Assembly: GCF_002797715.1 (NCBI RefSeq)
Contig: NZ_PGFF01000001.1
Span: forward strand, 2,689,304-2,753,303
Source: Diaminobutyricimonas aerilata
GTDB lineage: Bacteria; Actinomycetota; Actinomycetes; Actinomycetales; Microbacteriaceae
Length of the DNA stretch: 64,000 nt
Reading direction: 5' to 3'
Shown here: positions 1 through 8,514 of the stretch, one piece after another
Layout of the letters: each line of letters opens with the position of its first letter
Numbering within the stretch: the first letter of the stretch is position 1
The notes under the pieces: generated by a model
What the model was told of the DNA's origin: nothing
The model's database searches: none
Seen by the model: the letters and a program-made list of their open reading frames with translations, nothing else
Program-made: the position numbers and the translations under genes

Positions 1-600
1 GAGTCGGAGCAGGTGGCGGTGCCGGCCGACGTGCTCGTGCAGGTCTTCGTAATAGCGCTCCCGCGCGATGAGGTTGCGCGACATGCACAGCAGCAGCTGC
101 TGCTGCACGGAGGCGTAGAGCTCCTCGAGCCGCCGATGACGGGCGATGCGGATGAGCGCGGAGTGGAACAGGTAGCCGGCCTGCACGAGCGCACCCCGGT
201 CCTCGGCGTCCGCACACCGCTCCATCTCGTCGAGCGCGCGCCGGGCGGGATCCAGCAGCGCGTCATCGGCGACCGGGATGCCGAGTTCGAAGGCCATGCG
301 TTCGAAGGTGGAGCGCAGGGTGAGGATCTCGAAGACGTCTTCCTCATCGAGCGTCGCGACGAACGCACCACGCCGGGGCCGCGTCGAGACGAGACCCTCG
401 GTCTCGAGCACCCGCAGTGCCTCGCGCAGCGGGGGCCGGCTGATGGCGAGGTCCTCGGTGAGCCGCTCCTCGATGAGCCGCTCCCCCGGTTGCAGCTCGC
501 CCGCGAGGATCTTCTTGCGGATGGCGTCCGCGGCGAGCACCACCAGACTCGGTGCCTCCAGGCCCACGCCCGGATCCCTGCCTACGTCGCTGCGCCTCAT
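1..600 (-). CDS. GntR-family (FCD-type) transcriptional regulator, 3' part beyond the window
   Basis: The frame opens with ATG at 600, seven bases after a strong GAGGAGG ribosome site, and runs 200 codons to the left edge without a stop, so the C-terminus is missing. An N-terminal winged helix (about residues 20-80) carries the typical GntR elements IRKKILAGEL, SRPPLREALRVLE and TRPRRGAFV. From about residue 90 an all-helical ligand domain of the FCD type begins, with LRSTFERMAFE and a later His in FHSALIRIARH. FadR/VanR-type proteins bind small organic acids and repress the adjacent catabolic genes. It is divergent from the ten-gene operon starting at 766 and is its likely local regulator. 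The effector is unknown. Confidence 0.9.
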   Translation of the reverse strand, partial: MRRSDVGRDPGVGLEAPSLVVLAADAIRKKILAGELQPGERLIEERLTEDLAISRPPLREALRVLETEGLVSTRPRRGAFVATLDEEDVFEILTLRSTFERMAFELGIPVADDALLDPARRALDEMERCADAEDRGALVQAGYLFHSALIRIARHRRLEELYASVQQQLLLCMSRNLIARERYYEDLHEHVGRHRHLLRL

Positions 601-694
601 GGTTCCTCCTCGGGGCTCACAGCCTCCCGGATGGGAGCGCTCCCCTTCAAGAGGCGCTCCCGAAATCGGACTATTGCATTCTGACTACGGTCTG

Positions 695-704
695 TTGTAG
701 ACAA
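695..704. promoter_or_regulatory. Putative GntR operator TTGT-AG-ACAA
   Basis: A TTGT/ACAA inverted repeat with a two-base centre lies in the 165-base divergent gap between the GntR gene and the operon at 766. FCD-type GntR proteins usually bind short palindromes of this kind. A possible -35 TTGCAT (674-679) lies 18 bases upstream of TAGACA (698-703), so the operator would overlap the -10 box of the rightward promoter. Binding is inferred. Confidence 0.5.
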
Positions 705-765
705 TATACGCCGCACCGCGTCCGTCGGGCAGCACCGTAGCAACACTCAAAGTCGAGGAGAAGCG

Positions 766-1635
766 TTGACATCGTCGTCCGCCGTGATCGTGGGTCTGGG
801 TAACCTCGGCTCCCCGCTCGCCTCCCGACTGCTCGAGGTCGGGTGGGATGTCGCCGTGCTCGACACGGCCGAGGAACGCGTCGCCGAGCTGCGCGGCGAG
901 GGCGCCCGCGAGATCGACGTCGCCGACCTCGGCCGCGAACCGCTCGTCTGCTTCGTCGTGCCGGGCGAGCAGGCGATCCGTTCGGTGCTCGAGCGCGTCG
1001 AGGGCCCCCTCGAGGGACTCGTCGTCGTGATCAGCACCCTCGCCCCGCAGACGGCGATCGACGTGGCAGCGACCCTCGCCGAGCGCGGTGCGCGGATGAT
1101 CGACGCGCCCGTCAGCGGCGGGGCCGACCGGGCCCGCGCCGGCGAACTCACCGTGCTCGTCGGCGGCGCCGACGAGCACGTGGCCGACGCCCGACCGCTG
1201 CTCGACGCGATCGGGGACACCGTGCTGCACGTCGGACCGGTCGGCGCGGGATCGGCGGCCAAGCTCGCCAACCAGCTCGTCACGTTCGCGTCGCTCGGCG
1301 CCGTGCTCGAGGCCGCCCGGCTCGCGGACGCGTACGGCGTCGCCGAGTCGACCGTCATCGAGGCCCTCGGCACCGCGACCGGGGACACATGGGTCGGCCG
1401 CACGTGGGGGTTCTACGACGACCTCGCCGCCGACTACGACCGACGCGACGTGCCCGACGACGACCGGCCGTGGGTGAAGGACCTCGCCGCCGTGCGAGCC
1501 GCGGCCTCCGGCGCGGGACTCGAGGTCCCGGTCGCCGACGTGCTCTCCCGCACGCTCGCCGACGACATCCGCACCCACGCGCAGCGGTCCCGGCAGACCG
1601 ATTCCGAAGGCGCACAGGAAGGCGCAGACGCATGA
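766..1635 (+). CDS. NAD(P)-dependent beta-hydroxyacid dehydrogenase (3-hydroxyisobutyrate dehydrogenase family)
   Basis: The 289-residue protein opens with a Rossmann nucleotide site (GLGNLGS, residues 9-15). It has the substrate-binding DAPVSGG segment near residue 117 and the catalytic-lysine segment GAGSAAKLANQL near residue 166, so it belongs to the 6-phosphogluconate/3-hydroxyisobutyrate dehydrogenase superfamily. Members oxidise short beta-hydroxy acids such as 3-hydroxyisobutyrate, tartronate or glycerate. The start is TTG at 766, chosen because GAGGAG lies seven bases before it and no better in-frame start exists. It is the first gene of the operon and overlaps the next start by four bases (ATGA). 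The exact substrate is not visible in the sequence. Confidence 0.85.
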   Translation: MTSSSAVIVGLGNLGSPLASRLLEVGWDVAVLDTAEERVAELRGEGAREIDVADLGREPLVCFVVPGEQAIRSVLERVEGPLEGLVVVISTLAPQTAIDVAATLAERGARMIDAPVSGGADRARAGELTVLVGGADEHVADARPLLDAIGDTVLHVGPVGAGSAAKLANQLVTFASLGAVLEAARLADAYGVAESTVIEALGTATGDTWVGRTWGFYDDLAADYDRRDVPDDDRPWVKDLAAVRAAASGAGLEVPVADVLSRTLADDIRTHAQRSRQTDSEGAQEGADA

Positions 1636-2585
1636 CCGAACGACTCGCCCCGGGCATCATGGCCGATGCCCCCGGACGCCGCTGGAGCCGCGGCACCAAG
1701 AACGCCGCGAAACGGCGGGAGGCCGGCGTCGCCGCGCTCTTCCTCACCCCGTGGATGCTCGGCCTCGTGCTGCTCACCCTCGGACCGATGCTCTACTCGC
1801 TCTACCTCGCGTTCACCGACTACGACCTGCTCTCGCCGCCGCGCTGGGTCGGGCTCGACAACTTCACCGCGATGGCGAGCGATCCGCGCTTCCTCGCCTC
1901 GGCGGGGGTCACGTTCGCCTACGTCGCCGTGTCGGTGCCGCTGCTGCTGGTCATCTCGATGCTCGTGGCGCTGCTGCTCAACACGAAGATGCGCTTCCTC
2001 ACCGGATACCGCGCGCTGTTCTATCTGCCCTCGCTGCTCGGCGCGAGCGTCGCGATCGCCGCGCTGTGGCGGCAGGTGTTCGGCGACGAGGGACTCCTCA
2101 ATGCCGCCCTCGCGATCTTCGGCATCGAGCACGGCAGCTGGGTGGGCGATCCGAGCACGGCCCTCGGCACGATCGTCGTGCTCTCGGTGTGGGCCTTCGG
2201 CTCGACGATGATCATCTTCCTCGCCGGGCTCCGCCAGGTGCCGAGCGAGCTGTACGAGGCCGCCGCCGTCGACGGGGCGGGCCGCATCCGCCGGTTCTTC
2301 AGCATCACCGTGCCGATGCTCACGCCGCTCATCTTCTTCAACGCGCTCATGGGCACCATCAACGCCTTCCAGGCGTTCACCGGCGCCTACGTCATCAGCG
2401 GCGGCACCGGCGGGCCGGTCAACTCGACCCTCTTCTACACGCTCTACCTCTACCAGCGCGGCTTCGCGCAGCTCGACATGGGCTACGCCTCCGCGATGGC
2501 CTGGCTGCTCGTGCTCGTGCTGGCCGTCTTCACCGCCCTCTTCTTCTGGAGCGCGCGGTACTGGGTGTTCTACGGAGACAAGTGA
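1632..2585 (+). CDS. Carbohydrate ABC transporter permease (MalF/UgpA type)
   Basis: A 317-residue membrane protein with about six hydrophobic segments and the EAA cytoplasmic loop (EAAAVDGAGRIRRFF, about residues 213-227), which docks the ATPase. This is the MalF-like half of a sugar-type importer. A basic, soluble N-terminus of about 35 residues precedes the first membrane helix. The ATG at 1632 overlaps the stop of the dehydrogenase gene. With the second permease and the binding lipoprotein it forms an importer of the family-1 carbohydrate uptake class. No ATPase gene lies in this operon. The substrate is unknown, and the enzyme genes suggest a sugar acid or related compound. Confidence 0.93.
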   Translation: MTERLAPGIMADAPGRRWSRGTKNAAKRREAGVAALFLTPWMLGLVLLTLGPMLYSLYLAFTDYDLLSPPRWVGLDNFTAMASDPRFLASAGVTFAYVAVSVPLLLVISMLVALLLNTKMRFLTGYRALFYLPSLLGASVAIAALWRQVFGDEGLLNAALAIFGIEHGSWVGDPSTALGTIVVLSVWAFGSTMIIFLAGLRQVPSELYEAAAVDGAGRIRRFFSITVPMLTPLIFFNALMGTINAFQAFTGAYVISGGTGGPVNSTLFYTLYLYQRGFAQLDMGYASAMAWLLVLVLAVFTALFFWSARYWVFYGDK

Positions 2586-2586
2586 C

Positions 2587-3471
2587 ATGACGACGACGTC
2601 GATCCGGATGCCCCGGCGCATCTTCCCCACCACGGTCGTGAAGCATCCCGTGCTGTTCGGGATCGTGCGGCACACCCTGCTGGTCTGCCTGCTGGTCGTG
2701 CTGCTCTATCCGCTGCTGTGGATGGTGGCCGCGTCGTTCCGGCCGAACAACGAGATCTTCAACGGGCTCGGTCTCTTCACCGGCAACTTCACGCTCGACA
2801 ACTACGTGAACGGATGGGGTGCCGGCCAGCTCGGCTTCTCGCAGTACTTCCTCAACTCGTTCCTCGTGACGGCGCTGTCGATCGTCGGCAACCTGATCTC
2901 CTGCTCGCTCACCGCCTACGCCTTCGCCCGGCTCGAGTTCCCGTTCAAGCGCACCCTGTTCGCGATCCTGCTCGGCACGATGCTGCTGCCGTACCACGTG
3001 ACCCTCGTGCCGCAGTACATCCTGTTCAACGAGCTCGACTGGATCAACACGTACCTGCCGCTCGTGGTGCCGAAGTTCCTCGGCACGGAGGCGTTCTTCA
3101 TCTTCCTGATGGTGCAGTTCATCCGCACCCTCCCCCGCGAGCTCGACGAGTCCGCCCGCCTCGACGGCGCGGGGCACTTCGGGATCTTCGCGCGCATCAT
3201 CATGCCGCTCGCGCTCCCGGCGATCGGCACCACCGCGATGTTCACCTTCATCGCGAGTTGGAACGACTTCCTCGGCCCGCTGCTCTACGTCAACCGGGCC
3301 GACCTGCAGACGGTGCCCCTGGCACTCCAGACGTTCCTCGACTCCACGGGGGAGAACGCCTTCGGTGAATTGTTCGCGATGTCGACACTGTCGCTCGCGC
3401 CGATCGTCGGCTTCTTCATCGTGTCTCAGCGACTGCTCATCGAGGGCATCGCGACCACCGGAATGAAGTAA
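2587..3471 (+). CDS. Carbohydrate ABC transporter permease (MalG/UgpE type)
   Basis: A 294-residue inner-membrane protein with about six membrane helices and the EAA-type loop ESARLDGAGHFGIFARIIMP near residues 193-213, typical of MalG-like subunits. The start at 2587 lies one base after the stop of the first permease, so the two are translationally coupled and should form the heterodimeric channel. The first about 20 residues are basic and cytoplasmic. It is followed after 18 bases by the solute-binding lipoprotein gene, the usual arrangement for a binding-protein-dependent importer. Confidence 0.93.
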   Translation: MTTTSIRMPRRIFPTTVVKHPVLFGIVRHTLLVCLLVVLLYPLLWMVAASFRPNNEIFNGLGLFTGNFTLDNYVNGWGAGQLGFSQYFLNSFLVTALSIVGNLISCSLTAYAFARLEFPFKRTLFAILLGTMLLPYHVTLVPQYILFNELDWINTYLPLVVPKFLGTEAFFIFLMVQFIRTLPRELDESARLDGAGHFGIFARIIMPLALPAIGTTAMFTFIASWNDFLGPLLYVNRADLQTVPLALQTFLDSTGENAFGELFAMSTLSLAPIVGFFIVSQRLLIEGIATTGMK

Positions 3472-3489
3472 GGAAAGGACGGCAACACG

Positions 3490-4833
3490 ATGAAGTGGAC
3501 CAGACGCGGACTGGGGGCGCTCGCGCTCGGAACGAGCGCGCTCCTCCTGGCCGGCTGCAGCGGCGGAGGCGGCAACGCCGGCGGTGGGGGCGGCGGCGAC
3601 GCCGTCGACGGCACCGGCGAGGTCACCGGCGCGATCGAGATCGCCTGGTGGGGCGGCGACGCGCGCAACGAGAAGACCAACGCGGTCATCGACATGTTCG
3701 AAGAGGCGAACGAGGGCGTGACGGCGAACGGGCAGTCCGCCGACTTCCAGGGCTACTTCGACCGGCTGAATGTGCAGGCGGCGAGCAAGAGCCTGCCGTG
3801 CGCGGTGCAGCTGCAGGGCCGCCAGGTGAACGATTACACCTCGCGCGACCTGCTGCTGCCGCTCGACCCGATGATCGAGGCGGGCGTCATCGACGTGAGC
3901 GACATCCCCGAGGCCGTCGTCGACACGGGACGCGGGCCCGACGGCAACCTCTACTTCCTGCCGTACGGCGCCGCGTACGACGCCGTGGGCGTCAACACGA
4001 CGCTCGCCCAGCAGGCCGGCGTCGAACTCCCCGCCGAGGGCTACGACTGGGACGACTTCGTCACGTTCCTCGAGGATGCGGCCGAGAACCTGCCCGAGGG
4101 CACCCGCGCGATCGACAGCAACGGCGGCCGGCCGAACTTCTTCATCGGCTGGACGCAGGCGAACGGCAAGACGCTGTTCGACGAGGACGGCAAGCTCGGC
4201 TTCACCGAGGACGACCTCGTCGAGTACTGGACGATGTGGGAGGACCTGCGCGCCGCGGGCGTGACCGAGACCGCGGAGCGTACGGCCGAGGAACCGTCCG
4301 GGCCCGACCAGGGGTACTTCGCGAACGGGCAGCTCATGACCGACACGATCCCGGGCAACGCCCTCACCCCCGTCACGGCGGTGCTCGACGGCAAGGGACA
4401 GGGCCACGAGGTCACGACGATCCCCTACCCGAGCGGCGCCGAGGGGTCGGGCAACGCCCTCTACCCGTCCGGCTTCGCGATCCCCCGCTCGTGCGACAAC
4501 GTGCCGACGGCCGCGGCGTTTGTGAACTTCTTCACCAACGACCTCGACGCGGGACTCGTGTTCGCCTCCGACAACGGCGCCGCCACCAACACCAAGGTGC
4601 TCGAGGCGCAGCTGGCCGACCCGGCCCTGTCGGAGACGAAGAAGCACGAGCTGGAGCTGTTCCAGCGGATCGTCGAGAACGACCCGCCCTCGATCGTGTT
4701 CCCTCCCGGATACCAGGCGACCTTCGAGGCCGCGTTCCGTCAGGCCTACGAGCAGGTCGCATTCGGCCGCCAGTCGGTCGAAGAGGCCGCCGCTTCGTTC
4801 ATCGCCGAGGCGAACGCCGGCCTCGGCAGCTGA
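3490..4833 (+). CDS. Extracellular solute-binding lipoprotein, family 1
   Basis: A 447-residue lipoprotein. The signal peptide is basic (MKWTRR), then hydrophobic, and ends in the lipobox LLAGC with the lipidated Cys near residue 23. A Gly-rich linker follows. The mature part has the MalE-like fold signature IEIAWWGGDARNEKT near residue 52. The protein should sit on the outer face of the membrane and deliver substrate to the two permeases encoded just upstream. AAGGA lies a few bases before the start. The family binds oligosaccharides, sugar alcohols, glycerol phosphate and some sugar acids. The ligand here is not predictable, but the co-transcribed CoA-transferase and aldolase genes are unusual for a simple sugar. 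Confidence 0.92.
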   Translation: MKWTRRGLGALALGTSALLLAGCSGGGGNAGGGGGGDAVDGTGEVTGAIEIAWWGGDARNEKTNAVIDMFEEANEGVTANGQSADFQGYFDRLNVQAASKSLPCAVQLQGRQVNDYTSRDLLLPLDPMIEAGVIDVSDIPEAVVDTGRGPDGNLYFLPYGAAYDAVGVNTTLAQQAGVELPAEGYDWDDFVTFLEDAAENLPEGTRAIDSNGGRPNFFIGWTQANGKTLFDEDGKLGFTEDDLVEYWTMWEDLRAAGVTETAERTAEEPSGPDQGYFANGQLMTDTIPGNALTPVTAVLDGKGQGHEVTTIPYPSGAEGSGNALYPSGFAIPRSCDNVPTAAAFVNFFTNDLDAGLVFASDNGAATNTKVLEAQLADPALSETKKHELELFQRIVENDPPSIVFPPGYQATFEAAFRQAYEQVAFGRQSVEEAAASFIAEANAGLGS

Positions 4834-4866
4834 CCGGCGACCGACGAGCGAGAGGCCCGACTGTTC

Positions 4867-6078
4867 ATGACCGACACCGACAACGACCCCCGGACTCCGG
4901 ACCGGGCCGCCTTGGAGGGCATCCGGGTGCTCGATCTGAGCCAGGTGATGTCCGGTCCGTTCTGCACCATGATGCTCGCGGATCTCGGCGCCGACGTGAT
5001 CAAGATCGAGAACCCCCAACAGGGCGATCAGACCCGTAAGTCGTGGGGGTACTCGGTCATCGGCGAGGACAGTCGGGCCTTCCTCTCGCTCAACCGCAAC
5101 AAGCGCAGCGTCAGCCTGGACCTCAAGGATCCGGCCGGGCTCGAGCGGTTCCTCGCCCTCGCGGCCGAGGCCGACGTGGTCATCGAGAACTTTCGGCCGG
5201 GCGTCGCCGCCCGGCTGGGGGTGCACTACGACGCGGTGCGGGCCGTCAACCCGCGCATCGTCTATGCGAGCATCTCGGGCTTCGGCCAGACGGGTCCGTA
5301 CTCGGCGTACCCGGGCTACGACCTCATCGCCCAGGCGATGACCGGGGTGATGAGCGTGATGGGCGAGCCGGACGGCCCTCCCGTGAAGTCCGCCATCCCG
5401 ATCGCCGACCTCGGCGCCGGCATGTTCGCGACGATCGGCATCCTCGCCGCACTGCTCGCCCGCGGGGAGGACGGCGAGGGGCAGTACCTCGAGACGTCCC
5501 TGTTCGAGTCGGCGCTCGCGATGTCGGTGTGGGAGTCGACCGAGTACTGGTCGACCGGTGAGAGCCCGCGGCCGCTCGGTTCGGCGAACCGCATGTCGGC
5601 GCCGTACCAGGCGGTGGCCACGAGCGACGGCTACCTCACCATCGGGGCGAACAACGAGAAGCTCTGGCGGGGACTGTGCGCCGTGCTGGAGGCGCCCGAG
5701 CTCGTCGACGACGCGCGCTTCGCCGACAACAACCAGCGGATGGCGCACCGCACCGAGCTGATCGAGGAGCTCGAACGCCGGTTCGCCACCCGCACGACCG
5801 ACGAATGGGTGAGCGCGCTGCTCGACGCCGGCGTGCCCGCGGGCCCCATCCGCGACTACAAGCAGGTGCTCACCTCCGATCCGCACGTGAAGGCGCGCGG
5901 GATGATCGCGAGCTTCCAGCACCCGGTCGAGGGCGAGACGCAAGTGCTCGCCTCGCCGCTCAAGCTCTCCCGCACGCCGGTGAGCGTGCGGTCCGCTCCC
6001 CCGCTGCTCGGGCAGCACACCGACGAGGTGTTCGCCGAGTGGCTGCCGCGGGTGACCACCGCGTCGGAGGACGCGTGA
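4867..6078 (+). CDS. CaiB/BaiF-family (class III) CoA-transferase
   Basis: A 403-residue protein of normal family length. Hallmarks are the N-terminal GIRVLDLSQVMSGPFCTMML (from residue 18), LGADVIKIENP, the RPGVAARLG segment, and IPIADLGAGMFATIGILAAL, whose Asp corresponds to the residue that forms the acyl anhydride in formyl-CoA transferase. It moves CoA from a donor such as succinyl-CoA to a carboxylic acid and so activates the pathway acid. It follows the binding-protein gene by 33 bases and overlaps the downstream crotonase gene by four bases (GTGA), which couples acid activation to a crotonase reaction. Acceptor and donor are unknown. Confidence 0.92.
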   Translation: MTDTDNDPRTPDRAALEGIRVLDLSQVMSGPFCTMMLADLGADVIKIENPQQGDQTRKSWGYSVIGEDSRAFLSLNRNKRSVSLDLKDPAGLERFLALAAEADVVIENFRPGVAARLGVHYDAVRAVNPRIVYASISGFGQTGPYSAYPGYDLIAQAMTGVMSVMGEPDGPPVKSAIPIADLGAGMFATIGILAALLARGEDGEGQYLETSLFESALAMSVWESTEYWSTGESPRPLGSANRMSAPYQAVATSDGYLTIGANNEKLWRGLCAVLEAPELVDDARFADNNQRMAHRTELIEELERRFATRTTDEWVSALLDAGVPAGPIRDYKQVLTSDPHVKARGMIASFQHPVEGETQVLASPLKLSRTPVSVRSAPPLLGQHTDEVFAEWLPRVTTASEDA

Positions 6079-6845
6079 GCGGAGCAGCGGTGCACGTCGA
6101 GCACGCGGGGGGTGTGTCGACGTTCCGGATCTCGAACCCCGGCAAGCGCAACGCCTTCACCTGGACGATGTACGAGCAGCTCGAACGCGGCGTGCGTGAG
6201 CTGCCCGCGTCGACGCGCGCCGTCGTGCTGCGCGGGGACGCGGAGGACGGCTTCGCGGCGGGCACCGACATCCGCCAGTTCAGCGGATTCTCGGGCCAGG
6301 ACGGCCTCGAGTACGAGCGCACGGTCGGGCGGGTGCTCGACGCGGTGCTCGCGGTCGAGGTGCCCGTCATCTCGCTCGTGCAGCGCACCGCCGTGGGCGC
6401 GGGACTCGCACTCGCGTGCTGCAGCGACGTCGTGATCGCCGAACGCGGCGCCCTCTTCGGCGCTCCGATCGCCCGCACACTCGGCAATTGCATCCCGGCC
6501 GCCGTGTTCGCGCGGCTGCGGGCGCGCGCCGGCGAGGCGAACGCCCTCACGATGATGCTGACCGCGACCCTCATCCCCGCGGAACGGCTCGAGGGCACGG
6601 GATTCGTGTTCCGTGCCGTGGAGGCGGGCGAGCTCGACGCGCACGCCGACGAACTGGTGCGCCGCATCCTCAGCTCCGCGCCTCTCACCCTGCGTGCGCT
6701 CAAGGAGATGAACCGCCGCATCACGGCCGCCGTGCCCGTGCCGGAGGCCGACGACCTGCTGCTCGAGTGCTACGGCAGCGCCGACTTCGCCGAGGGCGTG
6801 TCCGCGTTCCTCGACGGCCGACGACCCGAATGGAGTGGACGATGA
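6075..6845 (+). CDS. Enoyl-CoA hydratase/isomerase (crotonase) family protein
   Basis: A 256-residue crotonase-fold protein. The GTG start at 6075 overlaps the CoA-transferase stop. The oxyanion-hole segments are recognisable (AGTDIRQFSG near residue 63 and AVGAGLALACCSDVVIAE near residue 105). The segment that normally holds the two catalytic glutamates reads LFGAPIARTLGNCIPAAVF, with no Glu at either place, so plain water addition to an enoyl-CoA is doubtful. Other crotonase chemistry (isomerisation, decarboxylation, hydrolysis) is possible. Together with the CoA-transferase it resembles the CaiB/CaiD pairing of carnitine metabolism, but nothing else in the operon points to carnitine. Confidence 0.85.
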   Translation: MSGAAVHVEHAGGVSTFRISNPGKRNAFTWTMYEQLERGVRELPASTRAVVLRGDAEDGFAAGTDIRQFSGFSGQDGLEYERTVGRVLDAVLAVEVPVISLVQRTAVGAGLALACCSDVVIAERGALFGAPIARTLGNCIPAAVFARLRARAGEANALTMMLTATLIPAERLEGTGFVFRAVEAGELDAHADELVRRILSSAPLTLRALKEMNRRITAAVPVPEADDLLLECYGSADFAEGVSAFLDGRRPEWSGR

Positions 6846-7690
6846 CCCGCACGATCGACGCGCACCAGCACTTCTGGCGCACCGCCGCACAGGAGCAGCC
6901 GTGGCGCACGGACGCGCACGCCGCCCTCGAGCGCGACTTCCTCTACGACGACCTCGTGCCGGAGCTCGACGCCGCCGGCGTCGACGCGACCGTCGTGATG
7001 CAGTCGGTCGACGAGCCGGCGGAGAACGACCGGCTCGCCGAGTTCGCCGCGGAGGGGCGGATCGCCGGCATCGTCGCGTGGCTCGATGTGCGCAGCGGCA
7101 CCGCCGCCCTCGCGGAGCTGGAGCGGCGGAGCCTGCCGAAGCTCAGCGGGGTGCGGTGCCTCGTCGCGAAGGACCCGCTGCACTGGCTCGGCGACGCGGA
7201 CGTGCTCGCGCTCTTCCGCGAACTCGCCGCGCGCGGGCTCGCCTGGGACGTCGTGCCCATCACGATCGACCAGGTGCGCGCCGTCACGACACTCGCCCGG
7301 GCCGTGCCCGACCTGCAGATCGTCGTCGACCACCTCGGGCGTCCGCCGCTCGACACCGGCGGCTGGGATCCGTGGGCGTCGCACCTGACCGAGCTCGCGC
7401 AGTCGCCGAACGTGGCCGTCAAGGTCTCGATCGGCATCGACGCCCTCACGGCGTGGAACGCATGGGACCGGGAGGCGATCCGCCCCTACGTCGAGCAGGT
7501 GGTCGCGGCGTTCGGCCCTTCGCGGCTCATGCTCGGCAGCAACTGGCCGGTCGTGCTGCTGCGCGCGAGCTACCGCGACGCGTGGACCGACCTCCGCTCG
7601 CTCGCGTTCGACCTCGTGCCCGACGAGACCGGGCGGGCCGAGCTGCTCGGCGGGACCGCCGAACGCGTCTACCACCTCGGGGAGGTGTGA
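6842..7690 (+). CDS. Amidohydrolase-family protein (COG3618 lactonase-like TIM barrel)
   Basis: A 282-residue metal-dependent hydrolase of the amidohydrolase superfamily. The N-terminal metal motif is DAHQHFW (residues 5-11), as in L-fuconolactonase and related COG3618 enzymes. DHLGRPP near residue 163 and the C-terminal LMLGSNWPV, followed by the GGTAERVYHL end of the barrel, also fit. These enzymes typically open sugar lactones or pyrone-type lactones. ATG at 6842 overlaps the crotonase stop. An in-frame ATG twelve bases upstream is less likely because the downstream one gives the ATGA coupling seen elsewhere in this operon. A lactonase step fits a pathway for sugar acids or lactones. Confidence 0.87.
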   Translation: MTRTIDAHQHFWRTAAQEQPWRTDAHAALERDFLYDDLVPELDAAGVDATVVMQSVDEPAENDRLAEFAAEGRIAGIVAWLDVRSGTAALAELERRSLPKLSGVRCLVAKDPLHWLGDADVLALFRELAARGLAWDVVPITIDQVRAVTTLARAVPDLQIVVDHLGRPPLDTGGWDPWASHLTELAQSPNVAVKVSIGIDALTAWNAWDREAIRPYVEQVVAAFGPSRLMLGSNWPVVLLRASYRDAWTDLRSLAFDLVPDETGRAELLGGTAERVYHLGEV

Positions 7691-7746
7691 TCCCGCCCCA
7701 CCGTCCCCCCGCATCCGATCGACCGAGAACAGCACGAAAGGCAGTC

Positions 7747-8511
7747 ATGACCACCCTCAACCCCACCCACTTCCGCTACGAGAAGGCCGACCCGGCCGAG
7801 CTCGCGAGCCTCTACCAGCACCTGCGCGTGTGCGACGTCGTCGACGCGATGGACGGCATCGGCTACTTCAACATCGGCCTCATGGACACCCAGGTGCGCC
7901 CGCTCTGGAACGGCATGCAGTTCTGGGGCGAGGCGGCCACCATCCGCTGTGTGCCCTCCAACAAGCCGATGTGGAAGCTCGACACCACCGAGGACATCGT
8001 CGCCGCCCACGGACGCTGGTTCGCCGAGACGAGCCACGCCCGCCTGCCGCAGGACCTCAAGCCCGGCCACGTGATCGTCATGGACTCCGGCGGCGGCCCC
8101 GAGGTCGGCTTCTGGGGATCGGAGAACGCGATGGCCGCGGTGCTCGGCGGCGCGGTCGGCATCATCACCGACGGCTACTGCCGCGACACCGCCGAGGTGG
8201 CCGCGCAGAAGAGCCCGGTGGTCGCCCGCCACCGCGGACGCACCATCATCCCCGGCCGCATCCAGGCGATCGAGACGCAGACCACGATCGCGTGCGGCGG
8301 CGTGCAGGTGAACCCCGGTGACATCGTCGGGGCGGATGACGACGGTGTCGTGGTCGTGCCGGCCCACATCGCGCAGGAGGTCGCCGTGCACGCCCGCGCG
8401 ATCCTGCTCGCCGACATGGCGTCGCGCCGCCGTCACTACGAGAATCTCGGCATGCGCCCCGACTCGTCCGTCGACATCGACGCCATCGAGGCGTACTACG
8501 CGGGGGTCTGA
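7747..8511 (+). CDS. RraA-family protein (HMG/CHA aldolase-like)
   Basis: A 254-residue protein of the RraA / 4-hydroxy-4-methyl-2-oxoglutarate aldolase family. Typical elements are RVCDVVDAMDG near residue 28, GGAVGIITDGYCRDTAEV near residue 136 (the conserved G-x-x-x-D-G-x-x-R-D loop that binds pyruvate and a divalent metal), and the C-terminal GDIVGADDDGVVVVPA. Related enzymes cleave 4-hydroxy-2-oxo acids to pyruvate or oxaloacetate. The ATG at 7747 is preceded by AAAGG, and the 56-base gap to the previous gene is the largest in the operon. A regulatory RraA role (RNase E inhibition) is unlikely in this setting. Confidence 0.87.
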   Translation: MTTLNPTHFRYEKADPAELASLYQHLRVCDVVDAMDGIGYFNIGLMDTQVRPLWNGMQFWGEAATIRCVPSNKPMWKLDTTEDIVAAHGRWFAETSHARLPQDLKPGHVIVMDSGGGPEVGFWGSENAMAAVLGGAVGIITDGYCRDTAEVAAQKSPVVARHRGRTIIPGRIQAIETQTTIACGGVQVNPGDIVGADDDGVVVVPAHIAQEVAVHARAILLADMASRRRHYENLGMRPDSSVDIDAIEAYYAGV

Positions 8512-8514
8512 CCG

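Noticed and set aside
2530-6018. Very long open frame of more than 1100 codons on the minus strand
   Set aside because: It lies entirely opposite four well-supported plus-strand genes. Its composition (rich in Arg, Glu, His, Val) is what the reverse strand of high-GC coding DNA gives, and no domain is visible.
6075-8511. Assignment of the CoA-transferase and crotonase to carnitine metabolism (caiB, caiD)
   Set aside because: The importer is of the sugar type, no CoA ligase or acyl-CoA dehydrogenase is present, and the crotonase lacks the expected catalytic Glu residues.
7747-8511. RraA-family gene as an inhibitor of RNase E
   Set aside because: Position in a catabolic operon and the intact pyruvate/metal loop favour an aldolase role.
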